A stretch of 11,171 bases of DNA from Loktanella sp. UBA3435 (GTDB lineage: Bacteria; Pseudomonadota; Alphaproteobacteria; Rhodobacterales; Rhodobacteraceae): the NCBI GenBank assembly GCA_002378665.1, contig DFSO01000032.1:1-11171 (forward strand), in the 5' to 3' direction. The first letter of the stretch is position 1; every line of letters starts with the position of its first letter. Under the pieces are notes generated by a model. That model did not search any database and had not been told where the DNA came from. It saw only the letters and a program-made list of their open reading frames with translations. The position numbers and the translations under genes are program-made. This document shows positions 1 through 6,601 of the stretch, in pieces.

Positions 1-150
1 ACCAACTTTTAGCTATATCTCTCCTAGTTAGGGTGCGTATTTTGGCCGTTCTGGTGCCCCTCGTGCCAGACAGCTGCTGCCACCTTATTCGTGTATGTAA
101 CAAGTTTCTTGCGGGACGAACCGTTCACTTCGGTGTTGGCGATTAATCCT

Positions 151-180
151 GCGAGGTGGTCTTGCAAAAGAGCACCTCGC
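151..180 (+). promoter_or_regulatory. Strong hairpin in front of tdk
   Basis: Arms GCGAGGTG (151-158) and CACCTCGC (173-180) pair perfectly. After one G/G mismatch, TCTT (160-163) pairs with AAGA (168-171) around a GCAA loop, which is a GNRA tetraloop. The structure ends 17 bases before the chosen tdk ATG and no T-run follows, so it does not look like a Rho-independent terminator. If the tdk transcript begins upstream, this would be a 5'-leader stem that could affect mRNA stability or ribosome access; that role is inference. The 150 bases to its left hold no gene that I can recognise. Confidence 0.5.
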
Positions 181-197
181 AGCGATATTCAAGCGCC

Positions 198-782
198 ATG
201 GCAAAGCTCTATTTCAACTACTCCACAATGAACGCCGGCAAATCGACCGTGCTGTTACAGGCCTCGCACAATTATATTGAGCGCGGGATGCATACCTATT
301 TGATCATCGCCCAGTTCGATAAACGTGCGGGCGAGGGTCGTATCGGCAGCCGCATTGGCATTGGCGCGGATGCTGATACCTTTGGGATGACCGAAGATCT
401 TTATGCCAAGATTAAAGCCCGTCTGGATGCTGGCCCTTGCGCCTGCATTTTCATTGATGAGGCCCAGTTTCTATCCGAAACCCAAGTCTGGCAGCTTGCC
501 CGCGCGGTTGATGATCTTGGCGTACCGATCATGTGTTTCGGCCTAAGGGTCGATTTTCAGGGCAAGTTGTTTCCAGGCTCTGCCGCCCTTCTCGCCCTGT
601 CCGACGAGATGCGCGAAATCCGCACAATCTGCCATTGTGGGAAAAAGGCGACGATGGTGGTGCGCAAGGATGCGGATGGCACTGTGCTGACTACAGGTGA
701 TCAAGTCGCGGTGGGTGGCAACGAGCGTTATGTGTCCCTATGCCGCCGTCATTGGCGCGAGGCCGTGGGCGATACGGCCTAG
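198..782 (+). CDS. tdk: Thymidine kinase (type II)
   Basis: Phosphorylates thymidine (and deoxyuridine) to the monophosphate in the cytoplasmic pyrimidine salvage pathway. The 194-residue product opens with LYFNYSTMNAGKST, the P-loop characteristic of type II thymidine kinases and close to the E. coli version. IFIDEAQF at about 84-91 is the Walker B segment, with E88 the expected catalytic base. GLRVDFQGKLFPGS at about 115-128 is the conserved lasso-side segment. C145, C147, C182 and H185 match the structural zinc site. ATG at 198 is chosen because the family begins directly at this strand. A GTG at 156 in the same frame would add 14 unrelated residues and would sit inside the hairpin. No good Shine-Dalgarno is visible before 198. 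Its stop overlaps the stop of the convergent dehydrogenase gene by 4 bases (CTAG). Confidence 0.95.
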   Translation: MAKLYFNYSTMNAGKSTVLLQASHNYIERGMHTYLIIAQFDKRAGEGRIGSRIGIGADADTFGMTEDLYAKIKARLDAGPCACIFIDEAQFLSETQVWQLARAVDDLGVPIMCFGLRVDFQGKLFPGSAALLALSDEMREIRTICHCGKKATMVVRKDADGTVLTTGDQVAVGGNERYVSLCRRHWREAVGDTA

Positions 783-1729
783 TTGACCAGATTGGGCAGT
801 GCCGCGCCCTCGTCCCAAGCGATGAGATTATCGATGGCCATTTGCCCCATTGCTTCGCGAACTTCGAGTGCTGCCGTGCCCAGATGCGGCAAGAGCACCA
901 CGTTTTCGAGGTCACGCAAGGCCTGCGGCACCAATGGCTCTCGCGCGTAGACATCGAGGCCCGCGCCCGCGATCCGCCCTTCTTGCAAGACGGTAATCAA
1001 GGCCGCCTCATCCACCACATCGCCACGCGCCACATTGATAAAAACTGCGGTTTCTTGCATTTCGGCCAGCATTGCAGCGTCAATCATATTGGTATTTGAT
1101 CCACCACCCGGAACGGTGACAACGATGATATCGGCTTGGCACATCAACGCGCTGAGGCTTTCGACCTGCCTTGCTGGCACATCCACCTCTTTTTCGGACC
1201 GATTGTAGTAGATCACGGGCATGTCAAACCCGTAGTGGCAGCGCTTTGCGACCGCCTGCCCGATCCGCCCCATGCCGACGATACCAAGCCGTTTGCCTGT
1301 CACATGGGTGCCCAGCATCTGCGTCGGTTGCCAGCCAAGCCAGAGCCCAGAGCGCAACAGCCGCTCGCCCTCGCCCGCCCTGCGGCAAGCCGAAAGGATC
1401 AGCGTCATCGCAAGATCGGCAGTCGCGTCCGTCACAGCATCAGGCGTGTTGGTCACCGCAACCCCCGCCTTTCGCGCCGCATCCACATCGATATGGTTGT
1501 AGCCCACACCAAAATTCGCCAGCACCTTACAGCGGATATCGCCAGCAAAGGCCTCAGCAGTGAATTGATCACCCAAAGTCGGCAGGATCACGTCGTAGTC
1601 GGCCAAAGCGGCAGCCGCCTCATCAACCATCATGCCGTCCATGCTTTCGCGCAGATCGACCTCAAAACGCGCCTGTGCTGCCGCGATTGTCGCATCGGGC
1701 ATGGCGCGGGTGATCAATAGTTTTTTCAA
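779..1729 (-). CDS. D-isomer-specific 2-hydroxyacid dehydrogenase (glyoxylate/hydroxypyruvate reductase-like)
   Basis: Predicted NAD(P)H-dependent reductase of 2-keto acids such as glyoxylate or hydroxypyruvate; the exact substrate cannot be read from sequence. The 316-residue protein has the N-terminal substrate domain with ANFGVGYNHID at about 71-81. The Rossmann domain carries GMGRIG at 152-157. The family catalytic triad appears as R235 (NVARGDVVDE), E264 (LDVYAREP) and H282 (LPHLGTA). The segment after the sixth strand reads TVPGGG near 205-210 where many relatives have a CP-type motif, so substrate preference may differ. The start is TTG at 1729, inside the csaA stop (TTGA overlap), after a G-rich Shine-Dalgarno-like stretch; the next in-frame ATG is residue 10 and would cut into the first strand. 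It is the last gene of the proC-csaA set. Confidence 0.9.
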   Translation of the reverse strand: MKKLLITRAMPDATIAAAQARFEVDLRESMDGMMVDEAAAALADYDVILPTLGDQFTAEAFAGDIRCKVLANFGVGYNHIDVDAARKAGVAVTNTPDAVTDATADLAMTLILSACRRAGEGERLLRSGLWLGWQPTQMLGTHVTGKRLGIVGMGRIGQAVAKRCHYGFDMPVIYYNRSEKEVDVPARQVESLSALMCQADIIVVTVPGGGSNTNMIDAAMLAEMQETAVFINVARGDVVDEAALITVLQEGRIAGAGLDVYAREPLVPQALRDLENVVLLPHLGTAALEVREAMGQMAIDNLIAWDEGAALPNLVN

Positions 1730-2064
1730 TGCATCCGCCCCCCTTTGGGTACTTCAAATTCGGGTTGCGCCAAGACAATAGCGCCTTCCTCGTCAGGAAA
1801 CCCCAAGACGAGGACTTCTGACATGAACTTGCCAATCTGGCGTGGTGGGAAGTTGACCACGGCCATCACCTGCCGCCCGACCAATTGCTCTGGTGTATAG
1901 CGCACAGTGACCTGGGCAGAGGTCTTTTTCTCGCCGATCTCATCGCCAAAATCGACCCACATCTTGATCGCAGGGTTGCGCGCCTCTGGAAAAGGTTCTG
2001 CGCGAATGACCGTGCCGACACGCACATCAACCTTCACAAAGTCATCAAAACTAATTTCACCCAC
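1726..2064 (-). CDS. csaA: CsaA-family tRNA-binding / chaperone-like protein
   Basis: Small OB-fold protein of the tRNA-binding domain family; Bacillus CsaA has been described as a chaperone-like factor in protein export and binds tRNA. The product is 112 residues, matching the usual 110 or so. Family blocks in order are VKVDVRVGTV, EARNPAIKMWVDFG, SAQVTVRY, VVNFPPRQIGKFMSEVLVLG and a C-terminal VPKGGRMH. The start is taken as GTG at 2064 because AAGGAG lies 7 bases upstream and the family motif begins here. The longer open frame to 2139 would only add residues read out of frame from proC. The GTG overlaps the proC stop by 8 bases and the TGA stop overlaps the next gene's TTG, so the three genes are likely co-translated. 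Confidence 0.92.
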   Translation of the reverse strand: MGEISFDDFVKVDVRVGTVIRAEPFPEARNPAIKMWVDFGDEIGEKKTSAQVTVRYTPEQLVGRQVMAVVNFPPRQIGKFMSEVLVLGFPDEEGAIVLAQPEFEVPKGGRMH

Positions 2065-2872
2065 GAGCCAACTCCTTTGAACGGTCTGTCGCGGCCTTGA
2101 CGGCGCGGCCCAGCAAGGCAGGGAAACCGTTTGCCTCATCCATAAGTACTTCTAACGCGGCCTGCGTCGTGCCATTGGGCGAGGTGACATTCACGCGCAA
2201 CTGGCTCGGATCTTCCTCTGCCGCCTCGGCCAAAGCGCCTGCGCCGGCAACCGTTGCTTTCGCCAGTTGCATCGCCATCGCGGCAGGCAGGCCTTGCGCC
2301 TCACCCGCAGCCGCCAATGTCTCGATCAGATGGAAAACATAGGCAGGGCCGGAGCCAGACACGCCAGTGACTGCGTCAATCTGGCCTTCATTTTCCAAAT
2401 GCACGACTTGACCCACCGCAGAGAGCAACGCCTCCGCCAGCACCATATGCGCGGGCGTCGTATTGCCATTCCCAACAATCGCGGAAATGCCACGGCCAAT
2501 AGCGGCGGGGGTATTTGGCATCGCGCGCACAATCGGGGTCTGCGCTCCCAGCACATCCTCAAACTTCGCAATCGGGGTGCCAGCCGCGACAGAGACAAAC
2601 AACGTCGTCCCATTGCCCAGCGCCTGCATCGCAGGCAACGCCTCACCCATCATCTGCGGCTTCACGGCAATCAAGGCAATCGCAGGGGCCTCAGGCACAC
2701 CCGCATTCACATGCACACCCGTCGACTTTAGCCAATCAGACGGAAACGGGTCCAGCACATAGACGGAACTTGCAGGCAAACCGCCTTCAAGCCAGCCCTT
2801 AAGCATTGCACCACCCATCTTGCCACAGCCCAAAAGCACCAAACCATGCTTTGCCACATCTTCCATGTTCAT
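2057..2872 (-). CDS. proC: Pyrroline-5-carboxylate reductase
   Basis: Catalyses the last step of proline synthesis, NAD(P)H reduction of 1-pyrroline-5-carboxylate to proline, in the cytoplasm. With the start at 2872 the protein has 271 residues, close to E. coli ProC. It shows the Rossmann loop LLGCGKMGGAML at about 13-24, the RAMPNTPA segment at 117-124, SGSGPAYVF at 172-180, and the C-terminal helical dimer region with the VTSPNGTT signature at 229-236. An AAAGG Shine-Dalgarno-like stretch lies about 8-9 bases before ATG 2872; a second ATG at 2866 is a possible alternative. The open frame extends to 3031, but the extra N-terminus runs through the GC-rich repeat and is not protein-like. Its stop overlaps the csaA GTG. 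Confidence 0.95.
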   Translation of the reverse strand: MNMEDVAKHGLVLLGCGKMGGAMLKGWLEGGLPASSVYVLDPFPSDWLKSTGVHVNAGVPEAPAIALIAVKPQMMGEALPAMQALGNGTTLFVSVAAGTPIAKFEDVLGAQTPIVRAMPNTPAAIGRGISAIVGNGNTTPAHMVLAEALLSAVGQVVHLENEGQIDAVTGVSGSGPAYVFHLIETLAAAGEAQGLPAAMAMQLAKATVAGAGALAEAAEEDPSQLRVNVTSPNGTTQAALEVLMDEANGFPALLGRAVKAATDRSKELARG

Positions 2873-2902
2873 CGCTTTTGCCTTTTTCCGAGGTGAAATA
2901 TG

Positions 2903-2957
2903 CTGGGGGGTCTGGGGGGCTAGCCCCCCCAGTGTGGCGATGAGGGCGCAGCCCTCA
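2903..2957. repeat. GC-rich extragenic inverted-repeat element
   Basis: Between the YbjN-domain gene and proC. CTGGGGGG occurs twice in tandem (2903-2910, 2912-2919) and its complement CCCCCCAG once (2925-2932), giving an 8-bp stem with a 5-base loop or a slipped alternative. Beside it, TGAGGGC (2941-2947) and GCCCTCA (2951-2957) make a 7-bp stem with a 3-base loop just after the YbjN stop. No T-run follows on either strand, so it is not a classical terminator. I recall similar C/G-rich spacer repeats in Rhodobacteraceae genomes, so it may be a dispersed REP-like element that stabilises or attenuates the transcript between the two genes; this is recollection and inference. Confidence 0.6.
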
Positions 2958-2964
2958 GCGCAAA

Positions 2965-3468
2965 TCAGGCGCGACCGTAAGCGCCACCAATGGCCACTTG
3001 CACCGCGTCCGCAGGGGTGCGCTCGGCCCATGTGACCAGTTGAATTGCAGGGTAATATTGCTCACATGCCGCCACAGCCGCGTTAATCATCGTGTCTACC
3101 TGATCGGGACCAGCGACCTGATCGCCCGCCAAAACCAACCCGTAACGGTAGACCATCATCTTTTGCTCTTCCCACCACGTGAACGATCCAGCCCAAAGGC
3201 GATCGTTAATAGTGTTTAATGTCTCATATAGCGCGGCCATACGGTGCGGAGGCGGTTCCATCTCGAATGTGCAAATCAGGCGCAGGGTTTGGTCATATGC
3301 AGACCACGCCAACGTAATGGAATAGGTGCGCCACTGGCCCACAACCGCCATCGCGATCTGATCGTCATGAATGCGGTCAAATTCCCAAGCGTGATGCTCG
3401 GCAATATGCTCAACCAAATCAATGGGATGCAGGTCTTCTGCGTTTTCAAAATGCTCTGACAGCGACAT
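2965..3468 (-). CDS. YbjN domain-containing protein
   Basis: A 167-residue cytoplasmic protein with no signal peptide or membrane segment. The layout fits the YbjN/type III secretion chaperone-like fold: an acidic N-terminal helix (MSLSEHFENAEDLHPIDLVEHIAEHH), alternating strands around RTYSITLAWSAYDQTLRLIC, then MAALYETLNTINDRLWAGSF, a second sheet, and a C-terminal helix ending near EQYYPAIQLVTW. The biochemical role of this family is unknown; E. coli YbjN has been linked to stress and motility phenotypes. An AAGAGG Shine-Dalgarno lies 8 bases before ATG 3468. It is co-oriented with proC, 92 bases away across the GC-rich repeat, and may share its transcript. It is the last core-like gene before the gene-poor accessory stretch. 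Confidence 0.85.
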   Translation of the reverse strand: MSLSEHFENAEDLHPIDLVEHIAEHHAWEFDRIHDDQIAMAVVGQWRTYSITLAWSAYDQTLRLICTFEMEPPPHRMAALYETLNTINDRLWAGSFTWWEEQKMMVYRYGLVLAGDQVAGPDQVDTMINAAVAACEQYYPAIQLVTWAERTPADAVQVAIGGAYGRA

Positions 3469-4016
3469 ATGCTCGGCCTCTTTTTTATGATCAAAGCGTC
3501 GGGCAGATTGGCGCTATGACTAGTTGGCTGCTCTAGGAACGGTATAGTTCTCGTCTTGTTCCTACTGCATATGGTGACGGCTTACCCCCCCTCCTGTAAA
3601 GCAATTTCTTGGGGATAAGTCGGCTTTGAGACAATTAACATGTGGATAACCAGTGTTAATCACCGCAAAACACCGAAAGGGCGTGTTGGCGGTCGAATAG
3701 TGTTCATACTTCGTTGAGACCGGTGATGGTTTCGACGGATAGTGTCCTCCGCTCTGCAAGAACGCGGCCTTTCATTCCTACTTCGAGTGGCAGAAAAGTC
3801 CGCACAGCAGTCATTCAGCACCGTGCCAAAAATCCCATTCAAAACTCAAGCAATTGTTGAAGGTTTTTGGCCCACACGCGGGAACAGACATTAGCTGCAT
3901 TGCAGAAAACCTGCACTAAGGGCTCTTTCCTGCCGTCAGCTGCTTTTGCACATCTTGTGATATACAGCGCCGTCAACGTCTGGTTGTCGCTATGGGAGGG
4001 AATGGTGGATCGGAGG
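3469..4016. other. Gene-poor spacer left of the integrase remnant
   Basis: About 550 bases of visibly lower GC than the flanking genes. Open frames on both strands are short, mutually overlapping and without recognisable motifs, so I call no gene. Visible details are an inverted repeat TAGGAAC/GTTCCTA (3534-3540, 3558-3564), a DnaA-box-like 9-mer at 3641-3649 and a near match at 3610-3618. The stretch just left of 4017, where the N-terminal part of an integrase would be expected, does not read as one in any frame I could follow; it is either heavily decayed or unrelated. Confidence 0.5.
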
Positions 4017-4244
4017 ATGAAAGTCGTGGATGTAATGGCTTCAGGGCAGATCAAAGCCCGCGCATCCGTTCTGCAAAGCAAAACCCAAAAACCCGTCCGG
4101 TTCGAGATTTCCGAAGGCACCCGCGCCTCGGTGGCGAAGTGGATGTAAGATCCGTTGATGGTCGGGTCCGAATTCCTTTGGCCCGGGCGTTTTCACGAGC
4201 GCCTGCATGCCATTGCTCATTACTGGAACACAATCTCAGATTAG
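4017..4244 (+). pseudogene. Remnant of a tyrosine recombinase / phage-type integrase
   Basis: From 4017 the frame reads MKVVDVMASGQIKARAS, then VLQSKTQKPVRFEISEGT and a KWM end. I recognise this as the middle of a common proteobacterial tyrosine-recombinase family, just after the first catalytic arginine box; the K in QSKTQK lies in the beta-hairpin region. A TAA at 4146-4148 stands where relatives have Glu (GAA to TAA). The same frame then continues in family-like sequence, DPLMVGSEFLWPGRFH and ERLH, to 4208. After that it diverges and stops at 4242-4244. Upstream, the Arg-box region is not recognisable. The C-terminal HxxR and tyrosine are absent, so it cannot be active. Family recognition is from memory; the inactivation is seen directly. 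Confidence 0.7.
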
Positions 4245-4332
4245 CGGTGCACTTCCTCCCTCACCGACCAAATTAAACGAACCGAAACCCATTCCAGTTA
4301 GGGCCCACCAGAAATACACAATAAGGCCGCGC

Positions 4333-4347
4333 ACGCCGTAAAGGCGT
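4333..4347 (-). terminator. Weak hairpin downstream of the oxidase gene
   Basis: ACGCC (4333-4337) and GGCGT (4343-4347) form a 5-bp stem about 40 bases past the oxidase stop, reading leftward. No clear T-run follows, so terminator function is doubtful. The rest of 4245-4386 shows no gene. Confidence 0.2.
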
Positions 4348-4386
4348 CGTTCAACACCATGCCGGATGTGCGCGACCTCTGAAGCG

Positions 4387-5709
4387 TTACTCGCTATCCG
4401 TGCCGCCGGTCTCAGGATCGAGGATCGAGACGGTCAACATCATACCATTGTCCTCGTGGAACAGATTGTGGCAATGCAGGACGAATTCACCTGTAAAATC
4501 AAACTGTTTACTGGCCATCGTGACCATCGTCCCCGGCGTGCATGTCTCATATTTCTGTGCAGCCTGGGTTAACTGAATGTCTGTGCCCCCAATGCTATCG
4601 ATATAGATCGTATCCCGCCAGATCGGCATCTGGTAGGTCACTGGGGCATTGTAAACGCGATTTCCCGCGTCATATGTCGACCGACCGAGGGCTTGGAACG
4701 AGTTGATATGGATGTGGAAAATATGGGCATCGTTGCTGCTGTAAAGATTCCAGACATCCGTATCGCCTTTGAGCAGCTGAATTTGTGCCGGATCGCCAAC
4801 GACCGCATCAAAATACTGATCATTCACCACAAAGGCGGGTCTTGAAGGATAGGCCTCGGTGAAGTTCTCTTCGATTGTCTTGAACTCGATCGATTGTGTC
4901 GCTGCTGGCCAGACGCCGTCAATCGCAACGGTCGGTGGAACCGGGCGCTGGATGGTTGCCGCTTCAAAAAGGCTGACAGTCGGAATAGTCTGGTTTTTGG
5001 TGCTCGGTTCTGCCGTTACCTCAACCATCAGGATTTTGGCTGTGTTCGCATCGCCCCCCTCAACGACCATCGGCACAGATCCTTTCGCCGCGCCCTGCAA
5101 CTGAAAACTGCCCGCGGTGGTGCCCGCCCTTATGAGCAGGTCAAGTCGCTGCCCCGGAGCCAAAGTAATAAGTTCCGCATTGGTCCAATAGGCCTCTGCA
5201 TCCGTTTCTTTGACCGTATAATCAATCTTGAAGTACTCTGGGTCCAAGAGGGCATCGGGAGCGACGTTAGGAGCGGTGGGCGGCAGCAGTGCAATACCAT
5301 CCACCGCAATTGCATAGACTTCGGGCGCACCTTCGCCGACGAACTGCGGCACGATGGTCTGGCCGTTCGAAGCATTTACAAAGCGCAGCCGCTTAATCTC
5401 GCCCTGATCCATTTTGATGACCGGATTAATCTGTCCGTTGACACCTAAGCCCGGGACAGTCGCAGCTTTGGTCGGTGTCAGCCCGTTGCAGGTGTTGGGA
5501 TCAAAGTTATCTTCGACGGCACCAACGTAATAGCCATAAGGGTAGAACACGCCTTGCCCTGCCCCCCCAGCGGTTGTGGTTTCGAAATAGGAAATGGTTT
5601 GCAGCACCACGATCTTTTCATCGTTGGCAGTGATGTTGCAATTCGTGGCCAGAAGCGTGTCAAAGTCGTTTTCGATCTCAGGGGCCCTGACGATGAGTGC
5701 GCCTGCCAT
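4387..5709 (-). CDS. C-terminal fragment of the multicopper oxidase
   Basis: Open frame of 440 residues from the first ATG after the amber codon. It begins MAGALIVRAPEIE, continuing cupredoxin domain 1, and carries the third and fourth copper motifs. H412-C413-H414 with H418 and M423 gives the C, C+5 His and C+10 Met spacing of a type 1 copper site with an axial Met. No Shine-Dalgarno is visible before 5709 and there is no signal peptide, so independent expression would leave a cytoplasmic, incomplete enzyme. Six Cys (four besides the copper Cys lie at NCN, TCN and ETC type positions) might include disulfides in the exported full-length form. I regard it as part of the broken gene rather than a gene in its own right. 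Confidence 0.45.
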   Translation of the reverse strand: MAGALIVRAPEIENDFDTLLATNCNITANDEKIVVLQTISYFETTTAGGAGQGVFYPYGYYVGAVEDNFDPNTCNGLTPTKAATVPGLGVNGQINPVIKMDQGEIKRLRFVNASNGQTIVPQFVGEGAPEVYAIAVDGIALLPPTAPNVAPDALLDPEYFKIDYTVKETDAEAYWTNAELITLAPGQRLDLLIRAGTTAGSFQLQGAAKGSVPMVVEGGDANTAKILMVEVTAEPSTKNQTIPTVSLFEAATIQRPVPPTVAIDGVWPAATQSIEFKTIEENFTEAYPSRPAFVVNDQYFDAVVGDPAQIQLLKGDTDVWNLYSSNDAHIFHIHINSFQALGRSTYDAGNRVYNAPVTYQMPIWRDTIYIDSIGGTDIQLTQAAQKYETCTPGTMVTMASKQFDFTGEFVLHCHNLFHEDNGMMLTVSILDPETGGTDSE

Positions 5710-5721
5710 GCCCGGGCCAAC

Positions 5722-6495
5722 CTATGCGGCGACCGAGCCGTGCTTGTGCGGATGGTACCAGAAGGTGCCTACGGGATGGTCACTTGGTAACTCATAACGA
5801 TAGGCATATGAGGTCGCATCCAAGGCGCTCTGGATCGTATGATGTGCAGAGTGTCCGGCATGCTCCGAATGCGGTTTGTATTCGGAATCTAGGATAATCA
5901 ACACATCATCCGACGGGGCCTGCGGTGAAACGTGCAGGCCATGTGTGTGCAAATTGGTTGAAGTGAAATCATGAGGCTTCCAGCCTGACAAGTTGTCCAC
6001 AACACCAGGGATCGCATCCGCGCCGCAGCCTTGGATTGCATTTTTCAGCAGAACCCCCGTTGTCTTACCACGTTCCATAGTAAGCGTTGGACCAACAATG
6101 GGTTGACCGCCGTTAGCCTTTGTCATGTCAACATAGGCCGGAATTCGCAGGGTCGTGCCATTGAAAGGTGCATCTGTCCGTGTCTCGCATCCTAAAGCGT
6201 AAAACACGTCAGGCACTTGATCTCCGCCTATAAAGTTTACATCCATATGCTGGAGCCAATGCTCGACCAGAAACTCAAGATACTGTTCTTCAAGCGTTTC
6301 TTCGAATTTTTCCGTAAAAGCCAGTCCATGGGGCGTTTGGATCGCTTTGGCAAGATTGGCCGGACTCGCAAATACGGTACCTACGGCATGAGTTTCCGCG
6401 CGCGCTGTGGGCACAAAGGCGATTGCAAAAGTAGTCGCCGCTGTCGATTTCAGAAATGCGCGCCGCGATAAAGGTGAATGGGCTGTCGGGTTCAT
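5722..6495 (-). CDS. N-terminal fragment of the multicopper oxidase
   Basis: As the DNA stands, translation from ATG 6495 gives 257 residues. The leader SRRAFLKS (10-17) is a twin-arginine motif, followed by a hydrophobic stretch and an ARA-E cleavage site after residue 33, so export through the Tat pathway is expected. This fragment holds only the first two His motifs (H183/H185 and H248/H250/H252), which are half of the trinuclear copper site. It lacks the type 1 copper Cys and therefore should not be an active oxidase alone. It could still be exported as a folded or degraded domain. The HSEHAGHSAHH stretch (209-219) is an extra His-rich loop that might bind metal. Confidence 0.6.
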   Translation of the reverse strand: MNPTAHSPLSRRAFLKSTAATTFAIAFVPTARAETHAVGTVFASPANLAKAIQTPHGLAFTEKFEETLEEQYLEFLVEHWLQHMDVNFIGGDQVPDVFYALGCETRTDAPFNGTTLRIPAYVDMTKANGGQPIVGPTLTMERGKTTGVLLKNAIQGCGADAIPGVVDNLSGWKPHDFTSTNLHTHGLHVSPQAPSDDVLIILDSEYKPHSEHAGHSAHHTIQSALDATSYAYRYELPSDHPVGTFWYHPHKHGSVAA

Positions 6496-6525
6496 CGTCG
6501 ATCTTCCTTATAATTTTTAAAATAA

Positions 6526-6600
6526 GAGGTGCTTAAATGCACGCTAAAAAGATGTGCTTAAAAGTACGCCAGAAAGATGTGCTTAAAAGCACGCTAGAAA
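6526..6600. repeat. Three 25-bp tandem repeats in front of the oxidase gene
   Basis: Units 6526-6550, 6551-6575 and 6576-6600 are exactly 25 bases each with no spacer. Units 2 and 3 differ at 2 positions and unit 1 differs from unit 3 at only a few. Each unit contains a short palindromic core, GTGCTTAAAAGCAC in unit 3, with arms GTGCT and AGCAC; the core is slightly degraded in units 1 and 2. The array ends 30 bases before the oxidase ATG, between it and a TATAAT hexamer. This layout fits a multi-site operator for a dimeric regulator, or small iterons. I know of no regulator with this exact site, so the function is inference. Confidence 0.75.
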
Positions 6601-6601
6601 A

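Larger units (their letters stand above)
4387..6495 (-). pseudogene. Multicopper oxidase interrupted by one amber codon
   Basis: The two halves lie in one frame, separated only by TAG at 5722-5724. Reading through gives 702 residues with a Tat signal and all four copper-binding motifs: NLHTHG (181-186), YHPHKHG (247-253), HIFHIHI (591-597) and LHCHNLFHEDNGMM (673-686). The stop falls at residue 258 in GSVAA-stop-VGPGMAGALIV. Relatives usually have Gln here, so a single CAG to TAG change explains it. No frameshift or other stop occurs, which suggests a recent mutation, a sequencing error or suppression rather than long decay. Intact members oxidise phenolics or metal ions such as Cu(I) or Mn(II) in the periplasm; the substrate is not readable here. 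No copper chaperone or exporter gene lies beside it. Base composition is lower in GC than the core genes. AAGGA lies 9 bases before the ATG. Confidence 0.85.

Noticed and set aside
740..1720. Several plus-strand open frames across the dehydrogenase gene
   Set aside because: They are antisense shadows of a GC-rich gene with full family motifs on the minus strand.
3534..3564. TAGGAAC/GTTCCTA inverted repeat that superficially resembles a recombinase target site
   Set aside because: The arms are only 7 bp with a 17-base spacer, there is no matching second copy nearby, and the similarity to FRT-type sites is limited to GTATAG and GGAAC fragments.
3839..4120. Minus-strand open frame overlapping the integrase remnant
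   Set aside because: The plus strand of the same bases reads as recombinase sequence; the minus product has no motif and no ribosome site.
5722..5724. Programmed recoding at the amber codon (for example pyrrolysine or readthrough) as a real mechanism
   Set aside because: Nothing in the surrounding sequence resembles a known recoding signal and the replaced residue is expected to be an ordinary Gln; a point mutation is simpler.
6526..6600. The 25-bp repeats as a CRISPR array
   Set aside because: The units are directly adjacent with no spacers and no cas genes are nearby.
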